Assembly: GCA_031763025.1 (NCBI GenBank)
Contig: JASSKH010000025.1
Span: 310,001-374,000, forward strand
Direction of reading: 5' to 3'
From: Macrocystis pyrifera
Lineage: Eukaryota > Sar > Phaeophyceae > Laminariales > Laminariaceae
Length of the DNA stretch: 64,000 bases
Part shown: one piece after another, positions 30,201-41,536 of the stretch
How positions within the stretch are numbered: position 1 is the first letter of the stretch
Layout of the letters: the number at the start of each line of letters is the position of its first letter
The notes under the pieces: generated by a model
Told to the model about the DNA's origin: nothing
The model's database searches: none
Seen by the model: the letters and a program-made list of their open reading frames with translations, nothing else
Translations under genes and position numbers: made by a program

Positions 30201-33200
30201 TTGTACGCTGCCCGCCCCTCTCGCGACCACCTCGCCACCGATTCGGTCCGGGTAAAGCTTTCCTCCCTCTCTGTCCCAGTCAGCCCCGTCGCGCGCCTTG
30301 CGTAGAGCCCGGTGCTCACCTTGGCCCTCGCTCGCCAGCTCGACAATATTGGTACTCAGACTGCGATGCTCTCTCCCTGAAATTCAGGTTGGTCGCCAAA
30401 ATAAACACCGCTTGAATCTTCTTTTGCAACCCGAAACGATCCTATGGACTCGTGTATGTGATGTCAAAGCCCAAATCAGGAGGCCAGACAGAGCCCATTC
30501 ATGCCCCCTCGTGTGTCGATGCACGTACAACGCCTAGCCACGAAAACAGGTACCGCGCTCCTTCCAACTCCCCCTCTATCCGCCAGCGCCCGCCGACACC
30601 CGCGATAGCGCCGCGCTCGCCCGCGGTGCCGTGCCCTGCTTTGGGTACAAGCATGCGCACGAAACAAGACAAGAACAATGTAAATACCGTTGGAGGTTTT
30701 GAATATTTAAATTTCTCATGTCAAGAGTACAGTACAGTATCCACAAACTATCATACCTTGTTGGCGTTCAGCATCATGCCGTTGAGGATCGAGTAGAAGC
30801 CACAGTTACCATTTCCTTGACACTGAACCTTCCCTGCGCTGTCAGCAAGTGTAGTAGTAGAGGACACTGTACACATATTCTGGATGTGCTGCTGTTGCCC
30901 TCGCAAGGTGGCCGGGTGTACCAGAACGCCCAGATGATCAATGCCAGACATGCAGTGCTGATAGAGGTCGTCGTTTAGGTGAAGGTACATGCCGTAGTCA
31001 AGCCTAGCCACACCGTAGAACAGTCCAAAGACTGCCGGCTGGTGGCTTCGGGAGAGGAGAGCACCAGCGAGGTGGCCATCACCGAATTAGCGTCGGGAGA
31101 GTAGAGCACCAGCGAACGCAGTACAAGCAGCGGTGATAGCAGGAAGCCACATGGCTGTATGGCAAAATACTGCAGTAGGTCGCTGAATCAAATTTCAATT
31201 TCCCAGGTCGAGATTTCCATAAACATTGTAAAGTGGAAGCACGAGGGGTACTGTATAATAATCCCTGAGGTACGATAAAAGGGACGAAAAGAAGACGGAA
31301 TTGTGTCGTACACGCATCCGCGGAGGGGGATTGTGTGTGAAATGAAGGTAGAGCAGGTGCGGGACTATGTGACACTGTGATGGCACAGGACCCACTCACA
31401 GCACACAGCGCACAGTCAAGACACACAGCACGCGCCAAATACCCAGAGCATACGGAACACAGAGCACACCGAACACAGATAAAAGCAGGCAGCACACAAG
31501 ACACACCCAACGCACGTCACACACCAAACAGGACACAGATCCACAGCGCTAGGATTCTGGTGGGTCGCTACAGCTCCAAATCAGTCTAGGGAACCCTATG
31601 CTGGTGGGACTGCGCTGGTATACGACTGGTGGGTCGTTACCGCTCCTAATCAGTCTAGGGAATCCTATGCTGGTGGGACTGCGCTGGTATACTGCTGGGT
31701 CGCTACCGCTCCAAATCAGTCTGGGAATCCTAGGCTGGTGGGACTGCGCTGGTATACTGGCGGGTCGTTGCCGCTCCAAATCAGCCGAGGGAACCCTAGA
31801 CTGGTGGGACTGCGCTGGCCTATTGGTAGGTCGCTACCGCTCCAAATCAGCATAGGGAATCCTAGGCTGGTGGGACTGCGCTGGTATACGACTGGTGGGA
31901 GCAAACCCGAGAGTGCTACTCGTAGATATCATTTTTAAAAACGCTCTCGCCGGCACGTAATAGAAGGAGGCGGTGTTCAAGTGGGAGCTCTGAGATGCCA
32001 GGGGTGTATTAACCGAGCATGCTCAGAGCATATATAAATTAATAGTTGTGTTTGTGAAATTTTGGCGTTTTTTCGAGCATATCTCTTCGTACGAGCGCTT
32101 TTGGGCAAAACGCTGAGTAGTCGACACGGGAAGCCCGGCCGGGCACATTAGTCGAGGTCCGGGCGCGATCCGTGCACTCTGGAGCACGTGGCGGGCGCTC
32201 AAGTTTTTTTTCCCCAGCGGGAGTGGACAAGACGATTTCCCTGGTTTCAGTACGAGAGGCCTTTCTTTGTACTACCGGTATAATAATGTTGCCTGTTTTG
32301 TTCCCTAGGCTATCATGAGCTGTGAGCACACAGTCTGGGCATATACCAGGCACACAACAGACAAAAGGGCACAGATCCCATCGTTACAACGCTCCCGCCC
32401 ACACGCCGCACGTGTGCGACACACTCATATGCGCAGTATGACTGGCTGGTTGTATTTTTCGGAGCCTGCCGTCGGCATTCCACCGACTGCCTTACCAGGT
32501 ACCATATTTTTTCATACCTACATACCCAGGCTGACGTACCTGTCATCATCACCTCTCTCCCTGCTGCTTGTGCGTATTGCTATGTGTAGTCCAACATTGC
32601 CACTGCTCCAGCCGTGCTCAGCACAGTGCGCCAACAGCAGCAGGCAGCGTACTATGCGCATGTGGCAGATCCGCGTTGTACTCTCACTTCTCAGTATTAA
32701 TAGTGTTTGTTGTTGCCATCGGCATTGACCTATGCACGTACCTGCTGCAGTGAGTGACCGGCATCTTTTGCTCCGTACCGATCATACCCGGATCGTGTAC
32801 GTTCGTTGAGTCCAGTACAACAAATCATTCGTACAAGCATCGTGTACCAAAATATATACTTTCGGTTTACGGACTGCAGTGTGTCCTCCAGTGCTGACCG
32901 ATAGATCCTAGAGCCAGCTGAAAAGGCAGCAGTACACGTTCCTTTGTTGCAGTACCCGTATCTTCTCCTGTCGTATCATATCACATGGCATTTTACAGCA
33001 GTACTGCTGTGCATGCAGTTGTACCTATACGAGCCACTCTACACGTTCCTTTGTCGCAGTATGCGTGTCTTCTGCTGTCGTATCGTATCGCTTTACGGCA
33101 GTACTGCTGTACATGCAGTTGTACCTGTACAAGCTACTCTAAGAGATCGTTCAATGTGTTTTGGATTGCGTAAAAATCACAACGCGCCAGCTCTATGAAG

Positions 33201-35203
33201 CGTAGATGACAAACTGCGCTTGGTAGTATTTCGTTGCCGAGGATCGACTCGCACGATCCTCGCTTTTTTTGTTTTAACAACTTGTGACTTATTTTGCACC
33301 AGTACATCCACCTTCCTTTTCTGACCTAACTATTTATACGCATGATACACAGTGTTGTGAACCGAAACTGAAAAGTGGCTCGGTCGGTTTTTCGGTTGTT
33401 TTCGAAAAAGTCGATCGGTTTCGCTCGGTTAAAACCGAACAAAAACGAAGCCGAAACTGAACATTTTCTCGGTCGGTTTCCGGTTTGTCGGCCGGTTTCT
33501 CGTCACAACCAGCCAAATGGTCAAGGGTTCGGTGTGCATGTGTTGACAGAATGTGACATGATCATATATATGGTGTCGACTGACCTTGCTGCAGTACTTT
33601 CGTCTGCTGCGCCACACGGTTCAGGCCGACATACCACTATACACTATCATGCTGCTGTGGTACGTCAGACGTGCATATATTCTGCAGCAAACTAAAACTA
33701 CAGATACAGAGTAAAAACATTTAGTAGGATTGTGCGAGGGTACTTGGCTGGGTTGTCGTAACGTAGATATGACAGAATAATGTGTCGTTACGTGGTTACA
33801 CTATGTATTTTACGAAGACACAACTTGCAGCATACAGCTAACGCCATGAAGAAATCTACGTTGGTCAAGGGGGGGCTATGAGCACGAACAAGTACTATCG
33901 TAGGCATGATTGTAGGCAGAGGACCAGTTTCCAAATGATTGTCGGCACGATGCTATCTGCCATCTGCTTTTGCAATTTAGCAAGCCTCTGGTGTCCGGTC
34001 GATCATGTCGGGCTTGATTGACGTAAGCCTCCTCATCCTCGGAAGCGATGAAAATGTTGTGCAACGTGACTCACACAACCGAGCACATAGGTGTGGAGGT
34101 GTCGATGAGAGTTTCTACATGGCCGCTGCAGCCCTCGCCCTCTTTTAACCCGTCTCTAGTCCTCTCGATGTTGGAAATTGTTGTAGCCCTGAACATAGGT
34201 TGCGCTGCCATGTACACATGAAGATCGTCGACTTACTATAACTCGTCGTTTCTGCGGTGCAGTTCGTATGCAGATCTTGTTTGGGTGCGTGACTTCAATT
34301 CGTCCGTGTTCCGCACGCAACACCGGAGATGTTAAGAGGATGTCTGCGTTATTCGTAACCGTTTGAGAGCGGTACCCTCGTATCGGGGGGCAAAGTTACT
34401 TGCTACTGCTGTAACTGACCTGATTTTAGACTGAGGACATTTTTCCAGCAGGGAAATGATTTAAACACGGCCCTCCCCCTTTCCTTGTCTTGCGCGTCTG
34501 CCCGGCTGTACTCATTTAATGCTCGACATTGTCTGCGGTGCAGTACATATTCGCAGATCGAAACTATTTTTCGAACACAACGCAGCAGAGGTTTGAGATG
34601 CTGTCACCTTTTTTGTTGTTGTTGCTTTTTCATTCCAGCTATTCTCTTGGCCTTCCTTTTTTTTCTCTCTCTTATTAATATTACGGGGGTCCATAGTTAA
34701 TAGGACCTATGGTATACATAAAAAACAATATATTTACCTATTTTTACTAAGAAAATTTGGTCCCATTAACTATGGACCCCCGCAATAGCCGTAACTCAGA
34801 CCCAGGGTGACGCGGCAGCAATAGGCTCTCCTCCCCCCTCCCTACCGCGGTTAGTGCCTTTTATCTCGAGAAGACTTTAGCCCTTGCTTTCCCTGTCAAC
34901 TCCCGTCGAATTGCGCATGACTACTTCTTAGCCCCACGTTTGGTAGAACACATTATTTGCTACCAGGTATTTGTGTTTTTGGCATTTAACATCGAAAGCT
35001 CATTTTTCCAGTGCTCCGTATAAAAAACAGCAAAATAACCACAGCTCTCTCCCTTCCTCCCCTTGTCTTTCGTCTGTGTTCGACGTTTTTAAACACTCGG
35101 CATTGTCGGGGTTTTTTTTTTTTGGCAGATTGAAATCGAGGACGAGGTGGCTGCAGAGATCTCCACCGTGCAGAACGCCGTTGACTTCATCGTCAAGAAG
35201 TAG
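27159..35203 (+). CDS. ACP: Plastid-targeted acyl carrier protein
   Basis: Carries acyl intermediates on a phosphopantetheine arm during fatty-acid synthesis in the plastid. Three exons, 27159-27208, 27577-27853 and 35129-35203, give 133 residues. Residues 1-16 form a short hydrophobic signal peptide ([16 protein letters not shown]). A Ser-Ala-Ala-Phe at 17-20 follows at the expected cleavage point and resembles the ASAFAP motif of complex red plastids. A transit region runs to about 50. The mature domain follows, with Gly-Ala-Asp-Ser-Leu around Ser94, the phosphopantetheine site, and the helix [11 protein letters not shown] joined to [11 protein letters not shown]. The length and ending (AVDFIVKK) are typical of the family. 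The intron borders are GT-AG, with phases 2 and 0. The start has a good context (CACCATGG). Intron 2 is 7,275 bases, eighteen times the length of the coding sequence, and is full of repeats. Confidence 0.96.
27577..27853 (+). CDS. ACP: ACP exon 2, transit region and most of the domain
   Basis: Acceptor CTCTTTGACGCAG. Begins Ala-Ala-Phe-Val-Val-Pro, continues through a Ser/Arg-rich transit region to the ACP domain and its DSL site. Donor TTTAAC|GTGGGT, phase 0. Confidence 0.96.
28275..28783. mobile_element. hAT-like element 1, GGGTC words
   Basis: Ends CAGGGCTTCTCGGGG and CACGGGAAAAGCCCTG are inverted. It is flanked by a perfect 8-base duplication, GTATTTTT (28267-28274 and 28784-28791), the size made by hAT transposases. 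The inside is an irregular (GGGTC)n array with a few CCCGA words at the right, and there is no transposase. It lies in intron 2 of ACP. Confidence 0.85.
28792..29767. mobile_element. hAT-like element 2, CCCGT words
   Basis: Begins TAGGGCTTTC directly after the duplication of element 1 and ends GACGAAAGCCCTG, followed by GTATTTTT at 29768. About 976 bases. The two ends hold CCCGT-rich words (ATCCCGTCC, CCCGTGAAAT), and the middle (about 29130-29400) is unrelated A/T-rich sequence. The ends match element 1, but the filling is a different word. Confidence 0.8.
30751..31011 (-). pseudogene. Possible cysteine-peptidase relic
   Basis: A minus-strand open frame of 86 codons ends with Gln-x-[10 protein letters not shown]. 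This resembles the catalytic Cys segment of C48 (Ulp1-like) or OTU-like peptidases, which some DNA transposons carry. No His or Asp partner segment or start context is clear, and it lies inside the ACP intron on the opposite strand. It may be chance. Confidence concerns the relic reading only. Confidence 0.3.
31557..31910. repeat. 66-bp satellite
   Basis: Five copies, at about 31561, 31630, 31696, 31761 and 31827, of a 65-69-bp unit containing GGGTCGCTACCGCTCCAAAT, AGTCTAGGGAATCCTA and GGTGGGACTGCGCTGGTAT. Lies in ACP intron 2. Confidence 0.9.
33346..33515. mobile_element. Foldback element with CGGTT words
   Basis: Left AGTGTTGTGAACCGAAAC and right GGTTTCTCGTCACAACCAG are imperfect inverted ends. 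The inside is TCGGTCGGTTT and AACCGAA words. The target duplication is not clear, so the boundaries are approximate. Confidence 0.5.
34681..34785 (+). mobile_element. TA-MITE copy
   Basis: 105 bases, TTACGGGGGTCCATAG to GGACCCCCGCAA, TA on both sides. Directly preceded by TATTAATA, so the element sits in or beside an older scar. It lies about 340 bases before ACP exon 3. Confidence 0.9.
35129..35203 (+). CDS. ACP: ACP exon 3, C-terminal helix
   Basis: Acceptor is a 13-base T run (one G near its start) followed by GGCAG. Encodes [20 protein letters not shown] then IVKK and TAG. Continues the ACP fold without gap or overlap. Confidence 0.96.
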   Translation: MEIEDEVAAEISTVQNAVDFIVKK

Positions 35204-37890
35204 TAGTAGCACTATTATTGCTATTGAGTAGCAGTAGTGCTCGTAGAGAGGTAAATTGGTTCGTTGTGGCTGCAGCGCTAATGTAGCGTTGCGCGCGCGC
35301 GACAAAAAGAAAAGAACATAAGACAAGATAATAATAGCGAAGGAGAATCACACCTGATACGAGTCCAGGTGTACATACGCACGTACTTACATGGCGTACT
35401 TACGTACGTGCTGGACATGCCTTGACTCGTTTTTGGAAGGCACTGTTTGTACGTACAGTAGATGAGGAGTTGCATCGCCACAAAATTAAACGAGTACTCG
35501 GTAACACCCACCTTTTATGTTTCACCGTGTGCCGCGGCATGTAACGTTCGTGATGTGGCGGTGATGGCCCTACCAATTGGCGCAGTTCGATTGCGTGTGT
35601 TTCAGCCTTGCCGTCTCACATCCCGCCAGCCGAGAGTGCGCGGGCGTTTTGCCGCTGTGCGTCATGACGAACTTTTGATACAACAAAATGGGGATTTACC
35701 GCTCCTTGACCCCCTTGATAACTGAGCCCGCGTTTTTGGCAGACGACGAGGGATAAACTAGTTGGAGTTAGCGTTACGTGATGTCTGCGGTGTTGAACGT
35801 GTTTGGTCGCGGCGTGGTTGGTTGGAAGTGGACATTGACAAGGCCCTGCGCTTGCGTGGGGTGTAGGGAATGGGGTTGAGACAGCGCCCGCGCCTTTAGA
35901 CCCTTCACAGCTAGCTGAACCATGTTTGTTTTATGTTTCGGCGACCAACTGCCTGGAATTTGCCTGGGACAATTTTAAAGCACCCTAGACCCTCACCCTA
36001 TTGAAGCTCCATTATTCCGGTTCCGGCGACAAAATTGTCGGAATCAGAGTTTTTTTTTTCGCAATTCGATTTTTTTTTTTGTCGCAGTAGTATTAATAGC
36101 AGGGCGAGGTGGTTTTTATTTTACGAAGGTCGAAGATTGTCGAGGTGCTTCTATCTTCTAAAAGCGCTCGTCGAAAAACAGGAATGTCGTAACGTGTATG
36201 TAGGGATACACGCCTCGAGAAATTCGATCAACCCGTCTTGTTCGTGGTTGGAAAATTACAAATGACGAATACATCACAGCACTTCATCCTTGGACCATGT
36301 ACCCCCAATCCATTCTGTCTGGAAATATAAGGCATAATATGTTGTCAAATTAATATGTTCACGTTACTTACATTTTCGGACAGAGTGGCACCCATACGCG
36401 TCATACAACGCACGCACTTCATACACTTTTATTGGTGTTGGTGCACACACGCATAGTATACCAGACAGGGAACCTGCAACTATCAATTGACACGATCTTA
36501 CAATGGAGTCCATTGAAATTCCCGTGTATTTCCGTGACCACGAGTGCAGACAACAACTTAATTGCAGTAGCACTGTAGCCTACCCGGTGTGACTGTGATC
36601 ACAGCCAGTCACAGCAGCTATTAATAGTCGAGACCTCTTCTAATTTCTTCCACGATTACACTGCTGTTACGTACATGGCTCTAGCCCAGGCAGCAGATAT
36701 ATGACTCGGCAGTCTTCATCCTGTGATAGCTAACCTATCACCCCCCCGACAGATATGATCACTTACTTCATGGTCTGGATCAAGTTGGATCATTTATTAA
36801 TGTTTGTCACCTGCCGTTGTGAGAAGTTGTGCAGGATCTAGATTCTGCACAGTCAGTACAGATCCAACCCAGAAAATACGTGCTACGTACTCTATACGTA
36901 GATCATGCTCACTACTTACTACGTGGTGTTGTAGTGCCTGATATCTGGTACGTCTCCCACCCGGCAACACATGGAACATCAATGAGTTAGACCATAAAGA
37001 TCTGGAATCTACCGCAGTGTCTGTGTCCTGAAAGATCTTGATCATCAAGTATTACGGGGGTCCATAGTTAACAGGACAAATATTGTTAGTAAGAATACCT
37101 AAATATATAGGTTTTTATGTGTGCCATAGGTCCTGTTAACTATAGACCCCCGTAATAGTAAGTGGGAAAATCGATGATCTGTGCGAGGTGTGAAAGGAAT
37201 GAAGCTTACTGTACTCATAGTGCTCCGTGGCTGTACACCTCTACAGCCATATGCTTAGGGCCTCTAGTAGTGCTAACGCCTTGGACCACTAAATAAGAAA
37301 GCTCTCGTTTGAATCACCATGGCGTGGTTGTATGAACGGCTGACTGCTGTGTGGCATTACATTTGATATGTATCGCTGGTTGTTCCTTGCAGCATATGCT
37401 CATGATTCTGTGGCATAAATACATACAACCGTAAGAGTAGTCACGGGGATCGTCGTGCAGAGCAAAACCCCTGCACGCTTTACTCACTGCAGCAGTCCTT
37501 CAACAAGCACAACACATTATATGTGCTCATGTGCACGTGAGAGTATCCCCGATTCCCAATATAAAAACATAAATGGTGTAGAATGGAAACCCCTGAGATT
37601 TTTCCGGATCATGTTTTATCCTTTTCGTTCCTTGTATGGTTCAAACCATACCTGCTGTTGCATCGGACTAGCAGTTCCACCGTGGGCGTCTTTCCTTCCT
37701 GAACCATGCGTCTCAATGTGTGTGCCATACCGCCGTTGCTGTTGACGGGACATGCGGCCTTGGTGAACGGAGCGAGACTAGACAGGTGATCAGTGAGACT
37801 CTCGAGTTTTTCGAACAGCAATGAGCGTACGTACACAGGAGCAGCAGCAATAACAGCAGCAACAGCACGCCACCACAGAGCAGTGTCACC
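35204..37890. other. Intergenic between ACP and prenyltransferase genes
   Basis: 3' flank of ACP followed by anonymous sequence, with one MITE at 37052. The largest open frame (35462-35725) matches no family I know. No promoter element can be pinned down. Confidence 0.55.
37052..37155 (-). mobile_element. TA-MITE copy
   Basis: 104 bases, TTACGGGGGTCCATAG to AGACCCCCGTAA, TA on both sides, inverted relative to 15783. Lies upstream of the prenyltransferase. Confidence 0.9.
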
Positions 37891-38128
37891 ATGAATGATG
37901 AGCATGCATCAGCGTTGAAGCTCGGAAATGTCTTGGTCTCCTTTGCCTCTGTCTTGAGCAGTTGTGAACTGGGAGCCGGTGTTCCAGGCGCCCGAGTTTT
38001 CTCCGGCAAACATGTTCCGATAGTTTCCTATGAATGTGGACGATTAGTTTGCGGAGGGAGCAAGAAGAAGCAGGAGAGAGAGATGGAGATGAGAGTGGGC
38101 GCTTCTGGACAGCCTTTGTTGTTTGCAG
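37891..38128 (+). CDS. UBIAD1: Prenyltransferase first exon, long alternative
   Basis: ATG in context CACCATGA opens 79 codons ending QPLLFA, with donor GCAG|GTGAGA in phase 1, which fits the 39802 exon. The lead has a weakly hydrophobic stretch (ALKLGNVLVSFASVL) but no clear ASAFAP motif. It competes with the short first exon at 39541; only one is likely to be used, or both in different transcripts. Confidence 0.33.
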
Positions 38129-39249
38129 GTGAGACAGCAGCAGCAGCAGTCTACCGAGTGTGCTACTGTCGTACCTACTCTTCTGTTAGCTCTACTTGCT
38201 GACTTGCTGCGCAAATATTGTACTGGTTGATGTGCAGCTGTGCGTAGTCTACCGACAATCAGCAGCAGTCTTGTGGTGGAGCTCTACTGACAACTCTTCT
38301 CGCTCAGTTGCCCCACGGATTGCTACTCGATAGCCACGTATGATTCATTATACCAGGTACTCACTACGACCATGTACGAGTATGAGGTGCCTCAGACCTG
38401 GCATACTACCGGCAGTTAAATGTAGTATATCCCAGGTCAGAGGTACCAGTAGGTGTATATACCTATTAATATTTGGTTAGGCTGTGCTCACCTACAGCAG
38501 TAACGGGCTCCAAGGGTCGTATATAGCCCATCGGTGCTCACTCTCCCACTGATGGCTGTTTTCCTGCCGCTGTACGGCTGCACTACACGAGTAGTTCTGG
38601 CTGCTGTACCGATTGCCGTGCCGACTGCCGCTACAACGACTGGCCTTACTGCTGTACTGCTGTACCTGAAGTTCTACTGTGAATACCTACGTAGTAATAG
38701 CTGATCTCTGCTGCTTCTGTACCGACTGCAGCCTCCGCTTCGGACCGGCCTGCATGCGCGATAGGAGCTGTGTCGGTACATATCCACTGGCAGTACGAAC
38801 ATCTCTCCTGGCTGAGGAAGGTGCCATGGTTCCAGGATACTGGCAACTTGCGTACACCCCACTAAAACGCCTCAAAGTACAACGGATTCCCATTGAAACG
38901 CCTCTATTCAGCAGCATTCGGTTCACGCATACTTTTTGTCGGCGTTGAATCGACTTTTTCCTGAGTCAATCTACCACCCCTGGCCCAAACATTGCCTTTG
39001 CCTTTGTGACATGCAGCTGAACATCAACGTATTTATTTGCTCCACGAAGTGAAGCCAAATCGCGCGAAAACGTGCCTCCACCCGGGGCACCTCCGGCGCC
39101 CCTCCCCCCACTAGCCGGGGGGGGGGCGATGGTCGCGGCCTCGCGGCGACCAGACCCTAGTCGGATCCAGGTTGACGCAGCCAGGAACTCTTCTCCTGGC
39201 CAGAGCTACTACCTGGTACAGTATACCTACCAGGGTGTAGTACTGACGC

Positions 39250-39275
39250 CCTAACCCTAAGCCTAACCCTGCTAT
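39250..39275. repeat. Short telomere-like run
   Basis: CTAACCCTAAGCCTAACCCT. Similar short (TTAGGG)-like runs lie near 40203, 47290, 47645, 52575 and 61893. Confidence 0.6.
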
Positions 39276-39540
39276 GTCAATGTTCTCCGAGTACATATTT
39301 GGATGTATTGGTATTATAGGTGTGAGGGAGAGGTTATGTGGTGTAGACTGTCAAGCATCTTGTCCACACTGATCAAGTCCAAGGTAAACACTGCTTTCTC
39401 AGGTAGACACACAGCAGCAGTCGTGCAATCGTGCATCGATTATGATCTATAAAAAGCAGATCTTAGCCTATGAGCATTATATGGACCGGGAAAGGCTTGG
39501 GTTCCAGCAGCGGGTTCAACTATTCGTCTAATGTACGTGC

Positions 39541-39571
39541 ATGGTACTGTTTTGCGGTTGCTGGGGGATGG
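39541..39571 (+). CDS. UBIAD1: Prenyltransferase first exon, short alternative
   Basis: ATG opens MVLFCGCWGM and meets a very strong donor, ATGG|GTGAGT, in phase 1, 230 bases before the next exon. An in-frame stop lies just upstream, so this would be a true start. The family's usual length favours it; the weaker start context does not. Confidence 0.4.
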
Positions 39572-41497
39572 GTGAGTATGTTCGTTTGTTTTCATACATT
39601 GCCCCGCCCAACCCAAACCCTTACCCCGACCCCAACCCTAATCCCAACCCCGACAAGTGCATGGAGGCTTCCCCGCGTACCACGCACGTACATTCGTATG
39701 TACATACCGTGTGTGCATTGTTGGCCAATACGAAGAAAAACCTCGCGATGCCGTTCCGTTTTCCACCTTTTTTTTCGTCCCCGTTTGCCCGTGTTCGTCA
39801 GCGACGCTTAGAGGCGGAGGAAAGGCTGTCGTACCGCCTCCCAAGCCGACCACCCTCAAAGGCATGGTGAGTAGGGTATGGCATAGGGCGATATCGTCGG
39901 CAATCATCGCCGCCACAAGCATCACAATAGGCTATACAGTTCTGTTCTGTGAACTATGGTACACCATTCTCACCAGTAGAGCGGGCTCGCCAGCAAGAAA
40001 CGCCTAATCTGACCCACGCTAGGAATCCCATCGGGGCACCAACCTTAAGTTACAATAACTTGATCATCTATTGATAGGCTAGTTTTCAGTGCTCACCGCT
40101 GAGTACGATTCCTTGTCCCAAATTTGTCCGTAACGCCTCCCCGAAAGTGAGGTTAGAGTTTTTGTTGTATCATTTGTTACGACTCAAGATGGCGTAAATA
40201 GTAGGGTTAGAGTTAGGGTTAGTATTGATATTTTGGTCAGAAACGCCCTTACATTGCCGCCCTGAGTGGTATTGGTGGGCCTAACCCTATGCCGTACACG
40301 TACAACAGCGGCGATACGTTGGTATAGACAGGTATTAATAGCGCGAGTATGCCATTGGAAGATGGCCACCTTGGTAAGCACAAGTATCACTACAGGTCAT
40401 GCTCATGGTCTTGGTTGTGAAAACCTTCGGTGGCATGGTAAAGGTATGGAATAGAGATGGTGAGGTGGTAGGGCAAGGTGGTGGGGCAGCAAGGTACTAT
40501 GGCTTGGTCAAATGTGATACTGTTGCTATTACGGGGGACCATAGTTAATAGGACCAAATACTGTTAGCAAAAATAGGGAAATGTATAGGTTTTTTTGTGT
40601 GTACCGTAGGTCCTATTAACTACGGTCCCCCGTAATAGGTACCTGGTATGGTGGTTGTGTCCACCATGTGTCACGGTAAGATGGCCACCATCGCAAGGAC
40701 AAGTGTGAATATCACAACACGTCGTGTTAAACATTCGGTAGTATGTACCTGGTACATGGTAAGGTGATATTGCATGGCAGTGTGAAATCATTAGCTAGGT
40801 ATGGCATCACAACATCACGACATGTCATGGTCAGTTACTGGTGGCGTACCGGTAGTGCTGTAACATTTAGATGTATAGCCCGCCTCACTAACGCTTTAAG
40901 GACAATCTGATTGGCTACATAATAGTTATTATGCCCCCCCAAGGGAATTGCTCTCTGGAAGTGGTTACACCGGAAATTAAACGAACTCATTGAAGCTGTC
41001 ATCCATATGCAAGTCCGCCTCACAAGCGGTTCTTAGTAGGATGCAGCTCACCCTTCATGCGACTCGCCCAACACCTCACGGCGCTTCGCGCTTGGTGCAA
41101 GCAATGCCTACTTGGTCAATGAAAACCCGACATGCTCCGTCCCGGCATTGTAGGGATGCGAGGGTCTATGGTCATACGACCACGGCCATGCATGGTATCG
41201 AGTACACTCCCCCCCCCCCCCCCCCCAAGGGAAATAGACGAATGTGACATGGAGGAGTTTGATACAGTGCATAGACAGCAACGAGAAAACGATCGCTACC
41301 CTAGGAGAAAGATGGTGATCACAAGCGGCCAGACAGGAAGGGGATAAGAATAGCCAAAAGTTTCTATGTAATATATGCATACAACGTAATGGGCGCCCAA
41401 TTGTTGGAGGTGTCTCTGTAAAGAGTTTGAACGGTGCTCCGTCTCGAAGGGGATGCGTGGTCAATAGTCAAATGACTAAGGCAAGCAACAAATGAGT

Positions 41498-41536
<39 letters not shown>

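Noticed and set aside
37741..38010. Minus-strand frames with poly-Leu
   Set aside because: Products of a CAG/CTG run; opposite to the possible first exon of the prenyltransferase.
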